Source: Lineus longissimus (Eukaryota > Nemertea > Pilidiophora > Heteronemertea > Lineidae). Taken from it: a stretch of 64,000 nt of DNA. The notes beneath the pieces are model-generated. The model ran no database searches. It was not told where the DNA came from and was given only the letters and a program-made list of their open reading frames with translations. Below are positions 25,425 through 36,410 of the stretch, in pieces (the first letter of the stretch is position 1; every line of letters starts with the position of its first letter). The stretch is from positions 13,099,001 through 13,163,000 of the forward strand of contig NC_088308.1 in the NCBI RefSeq assembly GCF_910592395.1, in the 5' to 3' direction. The position numbers and the translations under genes are program-made.

Positions 25425-26694
25425 TAAAGGGAGACTATAGGCAGCAGCTAGGTAGGCAAGATAAAGTCATACAAATTTGCCAATAGGGGTCAGTCATATC
25501 TCTAGGCATGGCGCCAGTCTCTCTTAAAGCACAGTCAACAGGCATTTGGTCTTAGTATTTGGGTAAGTACAGAATCAAGGCAGCACAGAGAGCAATGATT
25601 GAACGATGATGTGGACAAGTCCAAGGATACTGCATCAGTCACGACCAACTTCTCATCAGAAAGCGTCACCACCAGCATATTCAATGTTCAGTTCCAACCT
25701 GTACCAGTCCAATGCACGCCTGTCATGGTCAGCAGTGGTCAGCTTAGCGCGATATGGAACATTCTTCCGAAACTCAAGCGAGGGAAGTCTGCTCATTTGC
25801 CTATCTCGCGCACTGCTCCTTCTTGTCAGACATCGTAGTGAAATCGTGGTACAGTGGGGCGTCCTCGAGGATTGCAGCTGGTCGGACAGACGTGAGGTGG
25901 AATGTGGGCGGCTGCACTTCTTCGTTGATGTGCGATGGCAGATAGCACAGTTGTTGCGTTGCATGACAGCTGAAAGTGTATGTGATATCATAGAACTGAG
26001 GCATTTGCAATGAGACTATAGGTGAAGTAGAAGCAAGGAGTGAAATGGGCCATCTTCCAGTGACTAATATACAGAGTAAGGGCCCTGGGTGTTGTTAGAT
26101 TCAGCATTGAATGTATTCCTCGTACAAGCGTGAATAGTGTGGACATACAGTGAGAGGTGAGAGACCCCTATTGACTACTTCTTGTAACTTTATCTTGGAT
26201 ATTATATTAGTATTGAACTTCTAGCCATGGAATATGAAGAAATTGAAGTTGTAGGCATGGAATATGAAAAATTATTCAACGGTGAAAGACATTATTCCAT
26301 GAGGCTTTGCCGTGATCGCAAAGGACGCGACGTGATTGGTTCACATGCTAATGAGGTATGATAATGATAATTACCTCTATAAGCGACTGTGGCGTTGACT
26401 GCAACAGTGGTCTATGTCAATGTGTACCTGTAATGTCAATGAAGTATGATGAGGTGATGACGATAGTGCAATTATTAAATATTGGCAAGAGATCATACTG
26501 CAACATAGGTCTTGTTTTTGACAGATGACTGTGCGACATTCCCATTGGGTCTTGTTAGAGTCAGCGCTGCATGTATTCCTTGTACAAGCTTAGTTGAATA
26601 GTTGTGACGGACTTTGAGGGGTGAGAGACCCCTATCGGCTACTTCGTCTAACTTTATCTTGCCTACCTAGCTGCTAGCAATAGTGCCCCTTTAT
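25425..26694. mobile_element. degraded DNA transposon with TTAA-type ends
   Basis: The end regions 25425-25491 and about 26628-26694 are inverted relatives, sharing GCAGCTAGGTAGGCAAGATA and AGGGGTC. The left end reads TTAAAGGGAGACTATAG, and the right end reads the inverse of AAAGGGGCACTAT. TTAA next to the terminus suggests a Kolobok or piggyBac-like insertion. The interior has only a minus-strand 111-codon frame (25656-25991) without recognisable motifs. Confidence 0.45.
25710..25850. repeat. dispersed repeat, copy 1
   Basis: Closely resembles 27662-27800 (shared words GCGATATGGAACATTCTTC, AACTCAAGCGAGGGAAGTCT). Possibly an old transposase exon, but no function is recognised. Confidence 0.7.
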
Positions 26695-26960
26695 CAAGAC
26701 TGAAACCCACTGTGTGGGGCTAAGAAATTACCTTTATAATCCTAGTTGGATAACCACTGTGTAGATGATTTGAAGAGTGCTCTGTGGATGTGTGCCTGTA
26801 ATGTCAATGAAAGTATGATGAGGTGATGACGATAGTGGAATGACGAAATATTGGAAAGAGATCTATTCCTAGAAGAACATATGTCCTGTTTTGACTAGGT
26901 GGCGCATTTTAGAATCAGCAGTGAGCACTGTGTGTAACATGGTGGAGGCAGCGGAGATAA
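26425..26960. repeat. degenerate tandem repeat, about 370 bp apart
   Basis: The segment with GTGCCTGTAATGTCAATGAA and GAGGTGATGACGATAGTG occurs near 26425-26470 and again near 26793-26838, followed by similar sequence. Confidence 0.6.
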
Positions 26961-27661
26961 TAACTGTGTCGAAAGTATTGTTATAGGGCCTTCCCTAGGC
27001 CCATGGGGTTAAATTTACAATCCACGATTGAAAAGACGTAGTTTGATCGCATTCAACTATAAATCCATTGAACAGTTGTGTTCCTTTAGTCAACCGATGA
27101 CCTTTTGTTGGGCCATGATCGGGGATTGTAAACTGTAAATGTATTATGGACTGGGAGACAGGGGAAACACAAGTGAAATAGACCAAAACAAGTGATTTTG
27201 GGGCTTTGGTTTAGACGCATGCCCCACATGCGCCATGCGGGATTATACGGTTCATGTGAACTTGTTGACATCTACATGATCTAGTGCTGTTATTGGTCAT
27301 GGTACATGGTAGGCCTAATCATCATGGCTATATGTTTCAGGAAAAGCTCGGAGTAAAATGAACTGCCGATGAATAATGATGTTGTTCATGTTTACCATGT
27401 TTACTAGTACATAGCCATAGGGTATGCACTGGCCAGTGCACTTTCTGCACGTCGTCATGGTCATGTACGTGATACCGTAACCTTGCATATTTTGTTTTTT
27501 GAATGCGCATGCTTTTTGGGCAAAATCACTTGTACCAACACTAATGAATAATGTCTTCTTATCCCTATGACTCCATACACAGTGAGGGCATTGTCCCATT
27601 CCCATCAAATGGTAACTTATTGTACCGTATTAGGGTGAAAGTTGGGGAGCAGATACCTACC
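26961..27661. other. non-coding
   Basis: No gene or clear repeat recognised. Confidence 0.4.
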
Positions 27662-27800
27662 GTTGCACGCCTGTCATAATCAGTAGTGATGAGCTTAGCG
27701 CGATATGGAACATTCTTCAGAAACTCAAGCGAGGGAAGTCTGCTCATTAGCATATCTCGCGCACTGCTCCTTCTTGTCAAACATCGTAGTGAAATCGTAA
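27662..27800. repeat. dispersed repeat, copy 2
   Basis: Second copy of 25710-25850 in the same orientation. Confidence 0.7.
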
Positions 27801-27805
27801 TGGAA

Positions 27806-27830
27806 AACGTCTGGCTTTGCGCCAGACGTT
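27806..27830. repeat. perfect 10-bp stem hairpin
   Basis: AACGTCTGGC-TTTGC-GCCAGACGTT, directly after the dispersed repeat. Confidence 0.8.
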
Positions 27831-30027
27831 GAGACTAATAAGTGAAGAACTAATAGGTAAAGAACTTCTACTTGCGCGAGACTGCTCTGATAAAATTATC
27901 ATTGCAGAGACTACGGTGACGTACACATATATTTTTTACAATCAAAAATGCCCTCAAAAGACGACATGGAATGATTATTTTATTGATATTTCCTACTATA
28001 TACCTTCCAATTATCACTTTATACAAATAGATCGGCGTTAGGTCGCATGCTTTTCTTTCCTGGTGACACTATAAAGCAAAATAGTTGCAACCCCGTAAAT
28101 GCGCTATAAGTCCAATAATAAGTGACGGTGACCCGTTATAAATGTTTCGCCAGCTTCGCTTTTTTGCCGCTACGCGGCGCGTTGGGCCCTTGCGTCCAGC
28201 TCTGCCTCTGGCTGGCTGGCTTAACTTAACTTGCCAATCCACAGAAGCAGCCCTATTAATGACCACCGGCACCGCTATACTGATAACAACTACACAGTAC
28301 ACATTTATAAGCCTAGCCCTAACAAACATGCATATCATCCATGATGTTACGGCCATGGACATCACATGATTGATGGTAGGCCCTAGCATTTTCATTTTCA
28401 TTTTGGCCCACACAAAACAATCTATCCAGCACTTCTTCCTAACTTGCAAAAGCAGCATAAAGCAGCACAATGCCTGCCACACGCCTGCACAGCACAATAG
28501 CACTTCAGTGTGCTAATTCATGTCATTTTCCTACCTATTGTTCGAGTTTTACAAAGCAACCATGTGTTTGCAGAGGAACAAAAAGTCTTGCACACTGGAT
28601 TAATATGAAGGCAACAACAGTGCACTTCTAAAGGTACTTACCTGTGTGCGAGACTATAAGTTCCAACATCCTACAGCCAGGTGTCAGGATTATCCAGTGG
28701 GCTTCCCTATGTCTAAAAATAGAATCCAGTGGGCTTCCCTATGTCTAAAAATAGAATGTGCAGCTCAACAAAGGATTTCCTTGTCAAAAGCACTTTACAT
28801 GTAAATTTCTTCAATTCCACATGCCTAAAACCTCACTGGCAGTTCTATCCACGCACAGATAGTTACCAAATTGCTGTCGCTGTTTTCAATCTCTAGTTCA
28901 AAATTCCGCAGTGCTGCCATCTGGCCTCTGCATGCAAATTGGTGTCATCCCATGCTGCGCTGTTGGGAGAATTCGGTGATGAGAACTTAAAACCCTTATT
29001 GTGACCCCTTAAAGTCAAGATTCTGCACATTTTTTTCGCTTAAAACCTAGTGCAACCCACAGGCTCAATGTTGGTATGGACTGTCACCGCCTACGCACGC
29101 TCAATCTCTAGAAGGAGTTCATCACAGAATCGGACTTCCTCTCTTATTGTATAGATACTTGGCAAAATGAGCATTTTAGAAGCATGTGCATACCATCTTA
29201 TAATCTCAATGAAATGCGTGCGTTAAAAATCCTGAAAAACTGCTTGAAAATGGGAATTTCAAAATTATCTTTCTGGCTACGGGATAAGTGTGCTTTTGGT
29301 CCCTTCTAAGCTAGGGAGTATTGTGAAAAGCCGGTCTCATCATGTTGGGTTTTGAAGAATACATATTCGCCGGGTTTAATATGATATGTTGGCTCAGGAA
29401 TTCGAGTTAAGGGCAAGACGGCAGTTCGTTTAATCAGCATTGTGGTCTGCTATTATAGTACACTCCAGACACAGTGGCCTTATCCCGCCTTCTCACATCT
29501 GTTCCCTCGATAACAAAGGAAGGCTGCCATCATAATGCGGTCACTGATTAGGCTGTTTACTTCAATAGGTTTGTTTTTTCTCCTGTTCCATTAGCAAACT
29601 ATATTTCTGAAAGTTTTTGACCATTTTTTTTATCGTGATCTTGCGCTTAGGTATAAGAAAAACATGATTTTGGTTAATCTTCGACCTCAAAGGGTCAACT
29701 TATTCCTAGTGGAATTCAACAACTCGTCAACAGGGTCACTGAGGGCAGTGAAAGCAGTATTGTTTGGCCGAGATTTTTTTTGGGGGGATATGAGGCTTTG
29801 CAAATCACGAACATTCTTTCCCATTTTTCTTATTGTTTGAAGCTACGTTATGAAAATATGACGAATGTACCCAGTGTATTTTTATGTGTTCAAACAATAA
29901 CATTTAACGTCGCCCGCCATCGAGGTTGATTGAGGCTTTCCCCCATACGCCAAGCAGCAATGAAAAATCGTTATCTACTACAAGATGTAACAGTGTCATT
30001 CAGTAACATAGCTCCAGGCAACGCCTA
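27831..30027. other. non-coding
   Basis: About 2.2 kb with no recognisable gene. A tandem copy of about 31 bp (CAGTGGGCTTCCCTATGTCT) lies at 28694-28756. Confidence 0.5.
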
Positions 30028-30425
30028 AGTATATGTAAACCTGGTGGTTCCACCCCCCAAAAAACCGGCTTAGGGAGTGAAAAACGCAAAAATCGGCTGC
30101 TCCAAATTCAAAATTTCAAATTTTCATGATTTCCAAGCTCTCCGCACCCCATTTCCAACTCTAAAACTGTTGGTTTGGGCACCCAACACCAGGTTTACAT
30201 ATACTCTACACCCGAAAAAAAACCACCAAAGGTCCTTAACACTAATTTTCTAAAAAACCTAACTAATAAAGGGTTAAAATCAACTACTCACGCAAAAACG
30301 TCAATCCCCAGAGTCACTCCAAACGATATCCAACATTTCTAACATTTCAACGTTTCACGCACATCAAAATAAATCGAAAAATAAAAAAACACACCCCCAC
30401 TCACATCAGATATTTCACTAAAAGT
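30028..30425 (+). repeat. P3a left terminal inverted repeat
   Basis: The inner part 30279-30425 matches the inverse of 59731-59869. The outer 178 bp (30028-30205) has 19-bp inverted ends. The six bases before it are CGCCTA; no matching right flank survives. Confidence 0.75.
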
Positions 30426-30626
30426 ACTGTTCCGATCAAAATAATGTGAGACACTTTTCTCTTATAGGAGAATTATGCTCTACTTCTGAGTCATGGAAAT
30501 AACTTGCAAGCACGATCTGGTGTCATTATTATGAACTGACATTGTCAAGTGAGGTATTGTTTCATCAACATGGTGTTATTTTTTTCCATGAGGAGTATAG
30601 AGGGGGTTTATCCAATGTTTTGTTTT

Positions 30627-30640
30627 CCAACGGGAGTTGG
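30627..30640. repeat. P3-type hairpin CCAAC-GGGA-GTTGG
   Basis: Perfect 5-bp stem with GGGA loop, in frame in the 126-type gene. Confidence 0.8.
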
Positions 30641-30857
30641 CTCTCCACCCCTGCTGAAACTACTGATCCCTTCGAAACTACTGTCTGCTTTTTAATTGGA
30701 GCAAAACCTTGTCTGCATAAAAATATTCCAGCAATGAATTTAAAAGGTATAACCAGCCACCAATAATTAAATTTAGACTCAGATTTATCAGAGCTTTTAT
30801 TTACTTCGTAGTCTACATCTCCCTGGGTTATACCTTCAGAAGTTTGAGTTGGAGCTC

Positions 30858-30867
30858 CCGCTGGCGG
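30858..30867. repeat. P3-type hairpin CCGC-TG-GCGG
   Basis: Inside the 126-type gene; belongs to the longer word GGAGCTCCCGCTGGCGG. Confidence 0.7.
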
Positions 30868-31091
30868 TAATTCTTTGATAATTTTTCTGTTAATACGATC
30901 CATCTTTTTTTTCTTTAGCTCACTGGAACACTTTCCCAATTCCCGAGACCAAGCAATTTTCTTAGGCGATCTTTGTTTTTTAGGAACTGAAGTAGATGGT
31001 AGATTAGATTCGGAGGCAGTTACATCTTTCCTTGTGAGTTGTTCGCTGTTTCCTGATATCTCTGCATTTATTTCCCGAAAATTTAATGTAT

Positions 31092-31724
31092 CTATTGGGG
31101 TGTCAGCTCCCGCTGGGAACTTCGCGACACTTTGTGCGCTCCCCTACAATTGCTGAGAGTGAGTAAACTAGTTGCAGCCACGGCCATAAAACCTCCCAAT
31201 TTTAAACTGAGAAAACTAGCCCACCTATCCAACTCATTCATCACGATGTAATCATTTCTAAGATCCTCGTACAGATTATCTCTGTCACAATTCGGTAAAA
31301 TCCACCCAGCTAAGGAGGAATAAGCATTGATGGCCGTTTTGCTAAATGTGTCACTAACTCTGGATGATGAGCTGCTCTGATAAATCCTGTGATACTTTAA
31401 AATTTCTTTTTCTGACAAATAGTCAAGATCGTTAAAAGTGAATTGCTTCCTAGTGAATTATTTTGTCTTTCCAGTGGCAACTAAAATCTCTAGATCCCCC
31501 TTTGCACGTGTACCTTGTTCAGACAAGACTTGACTACGTGTGACTGGATTTTGATTGGGGGTTACACTAGTTTGTTGCCTAGTCAGATTTTTATTCATCT
31601 TTAGTTGATAGTTAGTTTGTCTGCTAGTTTGACTGCTAGTTGGTATTGATGACACTATGGCATCTATCAAATCTTCACCGGACTCTCTGCTATGCGCTTC
31701 TCTGCCAAGCGATTCTCTGCTCAT
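31092..31724 (-). pseudogene. P3a copy of the 270-aa-type protein
   Basis: Starts at TTAAATGAG (31724) with MSRESLGREAHSRESGED, a Ser/Gln/Thr-rich N-terminus and GDLEILVATGKTK, then a stop at about 31458. After it come YLSEKEILKYHRIYQ, AINAYSSLAGWILP and DLRNDYIVMNELDRWAS to 31092. One break separates the two halves. Next to the 126-type gene, as in P2 and P4. Confidence 0.75.
31104..31118. repeat. P3-type hairpin CAGC-TCCC-GCTG
   Basis: Overlaps TCCC-GCT-GGGA; lies at the junction of the 270- and 126-type genes. Confidence 0.75.
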
Positions 31725-31962
31725 TTAAGAATTAAAAATTCTCTTGGAAATTTCAAACATAAAATGAGTTTTGATGACCTATTTTTTCTTAAGAGATCTA
31801 AGATTTCATCCCTTTCCCTTTTGGGAATTATGTCGTTTTCCTGTAATGCTACCTTCATTGACTCTTCATCTTTGTTAAAAAACAGTATCAACATACGAAT
31901 GTTTTCCCTAAAATCCTCCACAATAGAGTTGTATTTTTGAACGAAAACCCAAGTAGTGATTC
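31721..31962 (-). pseudogene. ATP: P3a packaging ATPase, C-terminal third only
   Basis: Retains VQKYNS-type sequence followed by EDFRENIRMLILFFNKDEES and LLRKNRSSKLILCLKFP. Walker A and B are missing because an internal deletion joins this part to the 78-type gene at about 31962. Confidence 0.75.
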
Positions 31963-32073
31963 CATTTTAAAAAATCTTCTCATCAAAATGCTGCAACCTA
32001 CTGTAATTCCCGATAAAACGAAACTTCTGTAAAGCGTGTTCACAATATCTTTCTTGTCAATTGTCTCAATTTA
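31963..32073 (-). pseudogene. P3a 78-aa-type protein, truncated
   Basis: ETIDKKDIVNTLYRSFVLSG and RRFFKM are recognisable; the C-terminal half is missing and the remainder is fused to the ATPase fragment. Confidence 0.7.
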
Positions 32074-32090
32074 TAAACCATGAAATTAAC

Positions 32091-32763
32091 CTAATTCATT
32101 ATGCTCACGATTTGAGAATTTTGAACATTTAACTGTGTGTCTGAAACAATAAATATGTGCATTTTGTACGGGCCTTTTAACCCATCTATTGTGATAGCCA
32201 TCTGAATTCCATCTTTTGTGTTTTGCAAAGCTATTCCACTTCCATGCAGATTATTGTCCTCCGTGGTTCTCAGATCAAGCCACAACCCAAAATAGTTCTC
32301 ATCACCGTAATACTTTTTAAGGGTTAAATTACAATCGTGTGTTTTCTTAATATCTTCGGACATGAAATGTTTTTTCGCTTCATCCCATTGATCTAACAAC
32401 CTTATTCCTTTGGGGTATAATTTATAAGCCATTCCCTCGATCGTAACTTTCAAATTTGAAATTCTCGGATTTTCGAATTTTTTACTCTACTGTCTCTTTC
32501 GCCGTCGTTATGTGAGGTTACAAATAGTAACAAAATTCCTTTTATGGATCTTTTTTGGAAAATTGATATTTTCATTAATTATTGTTTCGTTTGTCTCCAT
32601 CTTTATTATCTTAAAATGATCTATCCAATCGTAAAATACCGAAAATCCAGAATTATAATTATTTTGTAATTGCCCCGCAACTCTTTGATCTGTAACAGTG
32701 TCATATTCCATACATATATGTTTCAATTGATAATTCATATTCGCAGCTGTGGTTGTGTTTTCT
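32091..32763 (-). pseudogene. P3a major capsid protein, C-terminal two thirds
   Basis: Contains MNYQLKHICMEYDTVTDQ, NSGFSVFYDWIDHFK, LRTTEDNNLHGSGIALQ and the end VQNSQIVSIMN, in at least two phases (break near 32454-32507). About 190 N-terminal residues are missing. It is joined at about 32763 to the N-terminus of the 505-type gene in the same orientation. Confidence 0.8.
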
Positions 32764-32941
32764 TTCTATAGGGTGTAGAAGAAAATGAGGTTTCTGCAGT
32801 TAAATTATTTTTTTGTCCAACTCCGGTGTTGTATTGACTATTTGGATCGTCGTCAGGGTTTTCAGGATTAGGTTCAGGACCACTAACTTCATAGCCACTA
32901 ATATCTGCCATTTCTATGTCATCACCTCCGCCTTCATCCAT
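32764..32941 (-). pseudogene. P3a 505-aa-type protein, N-terminal 60 residues
   Basis: Starts at CTAAATGGATG with MDEGGGDDIEMADISGYEV and the NNLTAETSFSSTP motif, then is cut off into the capsid gene. Coiled coil and membrane domains are deleted. Confidence 0.75.
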
Positions 32942-32946
32942 TTAGA

Positions 32947-34020
32947 TTAGTTAAAATACCAAATTAAACTGACAACTCCACCGGCCGCAGCAGCTAAAAC
33001 AATTTTAATGTTTTCATGATTGGTAGAAAATCGTTTTTTTTTTATTTCCCCACTTAACGTTTTTTCCAGCGTAAGTGGTGCTGATGCAGTTTCCTCCTCC
33101 ATCGAGACCTTTCTATCCACCGCTTTCAATTTGTAAGTCTTTACGGGCGGACCTTTCATTAAAGGGGGTGCAGTATTCTTTTTGCGGTTGATATCATTTT
33201 TCCCAATACTCATTTTTTACGGCGCTATAAAAATATTATTGTTGTAATTTCATGATGTTCCCGATTTTTAAGACCATGTTGGACCTAATGATGTATAAAC
33301 CCGGGGCGATTACATAATCCAATCTGGTGTGGGTTTCAGCAATTGATTTTTGATACCTTTGAATTGAGGTAGGAATGTCGGCGTGTTTGCAGATTGAGTC
33401 TTTTAAAAGTTTGATAAATTCTTTCTGGGTATCAAATTCAGGTAGTTCATGTTGCTCCTGTAATCGGAGTTCTGGTTAGTTCTTGGGCCCCTAGTATGCA
33501 GTAAACATATGTTCGGACAGAATCGTTAAGTCTCTCGATACCGGGGTTTGAGAAACCAGATGACTTAAAAATCATGAATTGTTGATATGTTTGACAGTGG
33601 TTCTGTTTGATAACGTCAAAAACATTTTTATGTTGATTAACATGCCACTTGATGAAAGTATCTGGGTATTTGAAGGTAGCCATTCCAGCATCCCAGTCTG
33701 CAAACATTGGAGGCATTTTATTTTCGTGAACTTGCATCAGGAAAAAAAATATTTTTGAGTCATTTATGTAGTAACCCGGATATGTGATGTTGGGATTATA
33801 GTCTGGAACACTCCAGGAAGTCCATCCATCAAAAACCGAAAAGTCATACTCGTCTTTTAAACCAAACTCGCTCAGCAACTCTCCCAGCTTTCCCCAATTA
33901 ATACCATTATTTGTTTCGTTAAAATTTATTTCACCCGGGCTAGGGATCTGTAAGTTTTTCATAGTTTTACAAATCTGGATATATGTGTGGAATCTTTAAA
34001 ATGATCTGATCATTGGAATT
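32947..34020 (-). pseudogene. P3a copy of the unknown conserved protein
   Basis: Homologous to 9627-11014: IPSPGEINFNETNNGINWGK, PDTFIKWHVNQHKNVFDVIK and RLNDSVRTYVYCILGAQ up to 33447, then a +1 phase to the DYVIAPGLY region, and a C-terminal part 33213-32947 with GKNDINRKK and a terminal hydrophobic segment (VLAAAAGGVVSLIWYF). The first about 75 residues are missing, and a TAA interrupts the FHTYIQ region upstream. Confidence 0.75.
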
Positions 34021-34072
34021 TTGTGATTCAAGCTGAAGGTATTACTAAAGGTATTACTGGTCAATAATAATT

Positions 34073-34718
34073 TTAAACATAATTTACTGGGACTTGATTT
34101 TTTCCAACATTTCCGTTTTGGCAATTTGTTTCCCCTGCTCTAAAAAATGATTGTTTTAAGGTTTCCACATCAATAGTATCTAAAGGAGCATCTCTTTGTT
34201 TTTTTCTGATGGCATTTTTCATTGAAATATATTTCTCCTTTTCTTTTAAGATTAATGAGAATTCCTCGGTTGTGATGTGGGAATCGTTAATGGCTTTACT
34301 GACTAAATCATTAATGGTGCTGAGTTTTGAAATTGCCAACATTCCTATTTTCTCATGTTTTCCTATTTTTTTAAGTATGTTTTTTTTCTCCCAACTTAGG
34401 GCCAATGAGATAATGGCGCTTCCAATTGTCACTCCCCCTAATGCCAAACCTATTGGTGCGGTTATTACACCTGCTAATGCGGACACACCAACTGATCCAG
34501 CTGCTATGCTAGTTAAATTAAGGAAGTGGCTAATGCCAGTAATTGCGTTGAATGCTTTTTTTATACTTTGAGAATATCTTTCTCCTTAACTCAATCTCTT
34601 CCTCCAAATACTTCTTGACTTCACTAATATGTTGGAGTCTAAATTCTTGTGGTTTATCTACATATTTTACATATTCTGGTAAATTAGGATAAATTATATT
34701 TTCGTTACTCTCGCTCAT
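34073..34718 (-). pseudogene. P3a copy of the 203-aa hydrophobic-hairpin protein
   Basis: Starts at ATAAATGAG (34718). FRLQHISEVKKYLEEEIELR lies in the first frame (34718-34530). The second phase (34486-34073) has ALAGVITAPIGLALGGVTIG, KLSTINDLVSKAINDSHITT and KEKEKYISMKNAIRKKQ. One frame change near 34530. The C-terminus differs from P2. Confidence 0.8.
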
Positions 34719-34737
34719 TTATTTAAGATAATTTTAA

Positions 34738-35000
34738 AGCTGTGAAATGCTAGAATCTTTGTTGGGTGCCACAACTTTCGGGGGGGGGGTAGATATCTTA
34801 GTATTTATTTTTACTGACTGGGGTTTTTGTTTTGGGGATGGAGCATACGAAGTAGCGTGTAACGCGTTGGCTCCCAAAGGAGCTCCCGTTGGAGTTTGAA
34901 CTCTCACTTCGTGATAATCTATCTGTGGTTCATGTTGAATTTCTTCTAGTATTTTCTTCCAGTTTTTTGGTCACTTCGAATAACCCCAAATTCTACTCAT
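34738..35000 (-). pseudogene. P3a copy of the 89-aa proline-rich protein
   Basis: Starts at CTAAATGAG (35000). RIWGYSK is followed by a stop in frame, then PKNWKKILEEIQHEPQIDYH and a Pro/Ala-rich stretch. The word TPTGAPLGAN is supplied by two overlapping mini-hairpins at 34870-34894. A G-run near 34780 may cause an indel. Confidence 0.6.
34870..34894. repeat. P3-type overlapping hairpins
   Basis: GCTCC-CAAA-GGAGC followed, sharing one base, by CTCC-CGTT-GGAG. Confidence 0.8.
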
Positions 35001-35018
35001 TTAGTAAGAATAGAAGTT

Positions 35019-35732
35019 CTAGTTGTACGTCTGCTCAATTGAAATCCACAGGACGGTTATGTTCGCAGTTATCCAGATTCTAAATTTGTTAAATGTTTCT
35101 TCACATGGTCTGTTTCTCAGCCCCGTCAAATAATGTTTAAGTGTATCTCCAAAATCACACTTTTTCAATGGAATTCTTGCTAGTAACTCTGACTTACTTG
35201 AATTGTTAATGATATCATTTTTATCGATTATATCGCAGTGAATGTGGAAGTATTCGAACAGTCTAAAATTAATTGGCCTGTCGCCCCATATGTACTCATC
35301 GATTTTTCCTACCAACTCAATAAATTCTCCCTTGCGGACATTAAACCCCAAAAGATCTTCCACTTTCTCCAAAATGATTAGACAATACTGCAGTTGATCT
35401 TTTTTTCTACAACTGATTCCAAGTTTACCGGTTGTTTCTTGGAGTTTAAAATGTAACACATTTTTGTTATGACCATCTATTTCAATTTGATCTCTGAAAC
35501 CCTGAATGAAAGATTGTATTTTGTATAGTCCATCTGGAAGCATAACGTAGTGACTGCCTTTACCCTTTTTGATTATGAAGGCGTCATTTCCTAGTTTTCT
35601 AGAAATGTTGTAAAAAGTACAGGGAAGTCCGGCGAAGATAATTCTCATACCACCAACATTAGACAAAATCTCATCCAACTGAATTGTAAGATCATTACCA
35701 TTTTGACCACCTAACCACTTGGACTCAATCAT
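35019..35732 (-). CDS. P3a penton-like minor capsid protein
   Basis: A 237-codon frame with GLPCTFYNISRKLGN, LPDGLYKIQSF and INFRLFEYFHIHCDIIDKND, aligning with the P2 protein at 20623-21399. The C-terminus diverges (WITANITVLWISIEQTYN) and may be frameshifted. A TAAATG lies 17 bases further upstream, but its frame stops at once, suggesting a small indel at the start. Otherwise one of the best-kept genes of P3a. Confidence 0.75.
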   Translation of the reverse strand: MIESKWLGGQNGNDLTIQLDEILSNVGGMRIIFAGLPCTFYNISRKLGNDAFIIKKGKGSHYVMLPDGLYKIQSFIQGFRDQIEIDGHNKNVLHFKLQETTGKLGISCRKKDQLQYCLIILEKVEDLLGFNVRKGEFIELVGKIDEYIWGDRPINFRLFEYFHIHCDIIDKNDIINNSSKSELLARIPLKKCDFGDTLKHYLTGLRNRPCEETFNKFRIWITANITVLWISIEQTYN

Positions 35733-35744
35733 AACTATTTTTCA

Positions 35745-36084
35745 CGCATTTATTTAAGTTAGTTTTGAATTTTTAAATTTTAAATTTTATTTTTTATTTT
35801 TCTGGATTTTAATTTTTAAGATTTTAATTTAATTTAATTTTTAATTTTCAAGAATTTCGATTTTTTTTTTTGTCAGTATTTTAATATTTTTTTATTATTC
35901 AGTATTTTAATTTTTTTTTATTTTTCAGTTTTTTTATTTTTGGGATTTTTTTTATTTTTGGGATTTTTGGGATTTTTGGGATTTTTTGGGATTTTAGGGA
36001 TTTTTGGGATTTTTTGGATTTTTTTTGTTTTTGGGATTTTTGGGATTTTTTGGATTTTTTGGATTTTATTTTTTTTTATTTTTT
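35745..36084. repeat. T-rich low-complexity tract
   Basis: Runs of TTTTTGGGATT and TTTTATTTTT repeats between the penton-like and 113-aa-type genes; a related tract lies at 40468-40640. Confidence 0.8.
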
Positions 36085-36398
36085 AGATTTATTCAACAAA
36101 TGAGATTTTATTTCTCCCTTCATAAACAAAGTAAATATCAGGATATATCTTTAAAACTTCCCTCTGGAATTTTGTTAATTTGTTAAAACGTTCTGGGAGA
36201 TCTAATGTGATTTCACCAACACTCCCCGGGAGGGGAAACACCAGAGTAATTTCCAGTCTTTTGCCAAACTTACTATAACGACTACAAATATCTTTGATTC
36301 GGTATCTTTCACCGATATCTAAGTCTTCAAACTTACCATAATACTTTTTTGTTTTGTGATCTAAATATCTGTTAAAATTGTCATAATGAGTACTTCCC
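36085..36398 (-). pseudogene. 113-aa-type Polinton protein, copy a (empty insertion site)
   Basis: Reads YYGKFEDLDIGERYRIKDIC, RLEITLVF, then LPERFNKLTKFQRE and YPDIYFV. The N-terminus is cut by a LINE near 36400. It lacks the 18-nt hairpin present in copy b: here the sequence is AATTTCCAGTC at 36248-36258. Function unknown; the order next to the polymerase in P3b suggests a replication- or capsid-related small protein, but this is only context. Confidence 0.65.
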
Positions 36399-36410
36399 GA
36401 TAAATACTCT

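Larger units (their letters stand above)
30565..31150 (-). pseudogene. P3a copy of the 126-aa-type membrane protein
   Basis: The frame open from about 31150 to 30565 contains KKIAWSRELGKCSSELKKKK, the family signature, then IIKELPPAGAPTQTSEG, where PPAGAP comes from a mini-hairpin, and a membrane segment (WWLVIPFKFIAGIFLC). The C-terminal part crosses another hairpin (SQLPLENK). No ATG is seen at the upstream end, and the frame overlaps the end of the 270-type gene in another phase, so the start is uncertain or lost. Confidence 0.65.
30028..36400 (-). mobile_element. P3a: left half of a second Polinton family
   Basis: Begins with AGTATATGTAAACCTGGTG, whose inverse recurs at 30187-30205, the same fold-back layout as P2. 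All genes are on the minus strand: unknown conserved protein, truncated 505-type, truncated capsid, truncated 78-type and ATPase, 270-type, 126-type; also 203-type, 89-type, penton-like and a 113-aa-type gene. The piece ends at a LINE. P3b holds complementary genes and a matching right terminal region, so both may descend from one element, although the 113-aa-type gene is present in both. Confidence 0.85.

Noticed and set aside
28069-28503. 144-codon minus-strand frame
   Set aside because: Low-complexity composition and no motif or splice signals.
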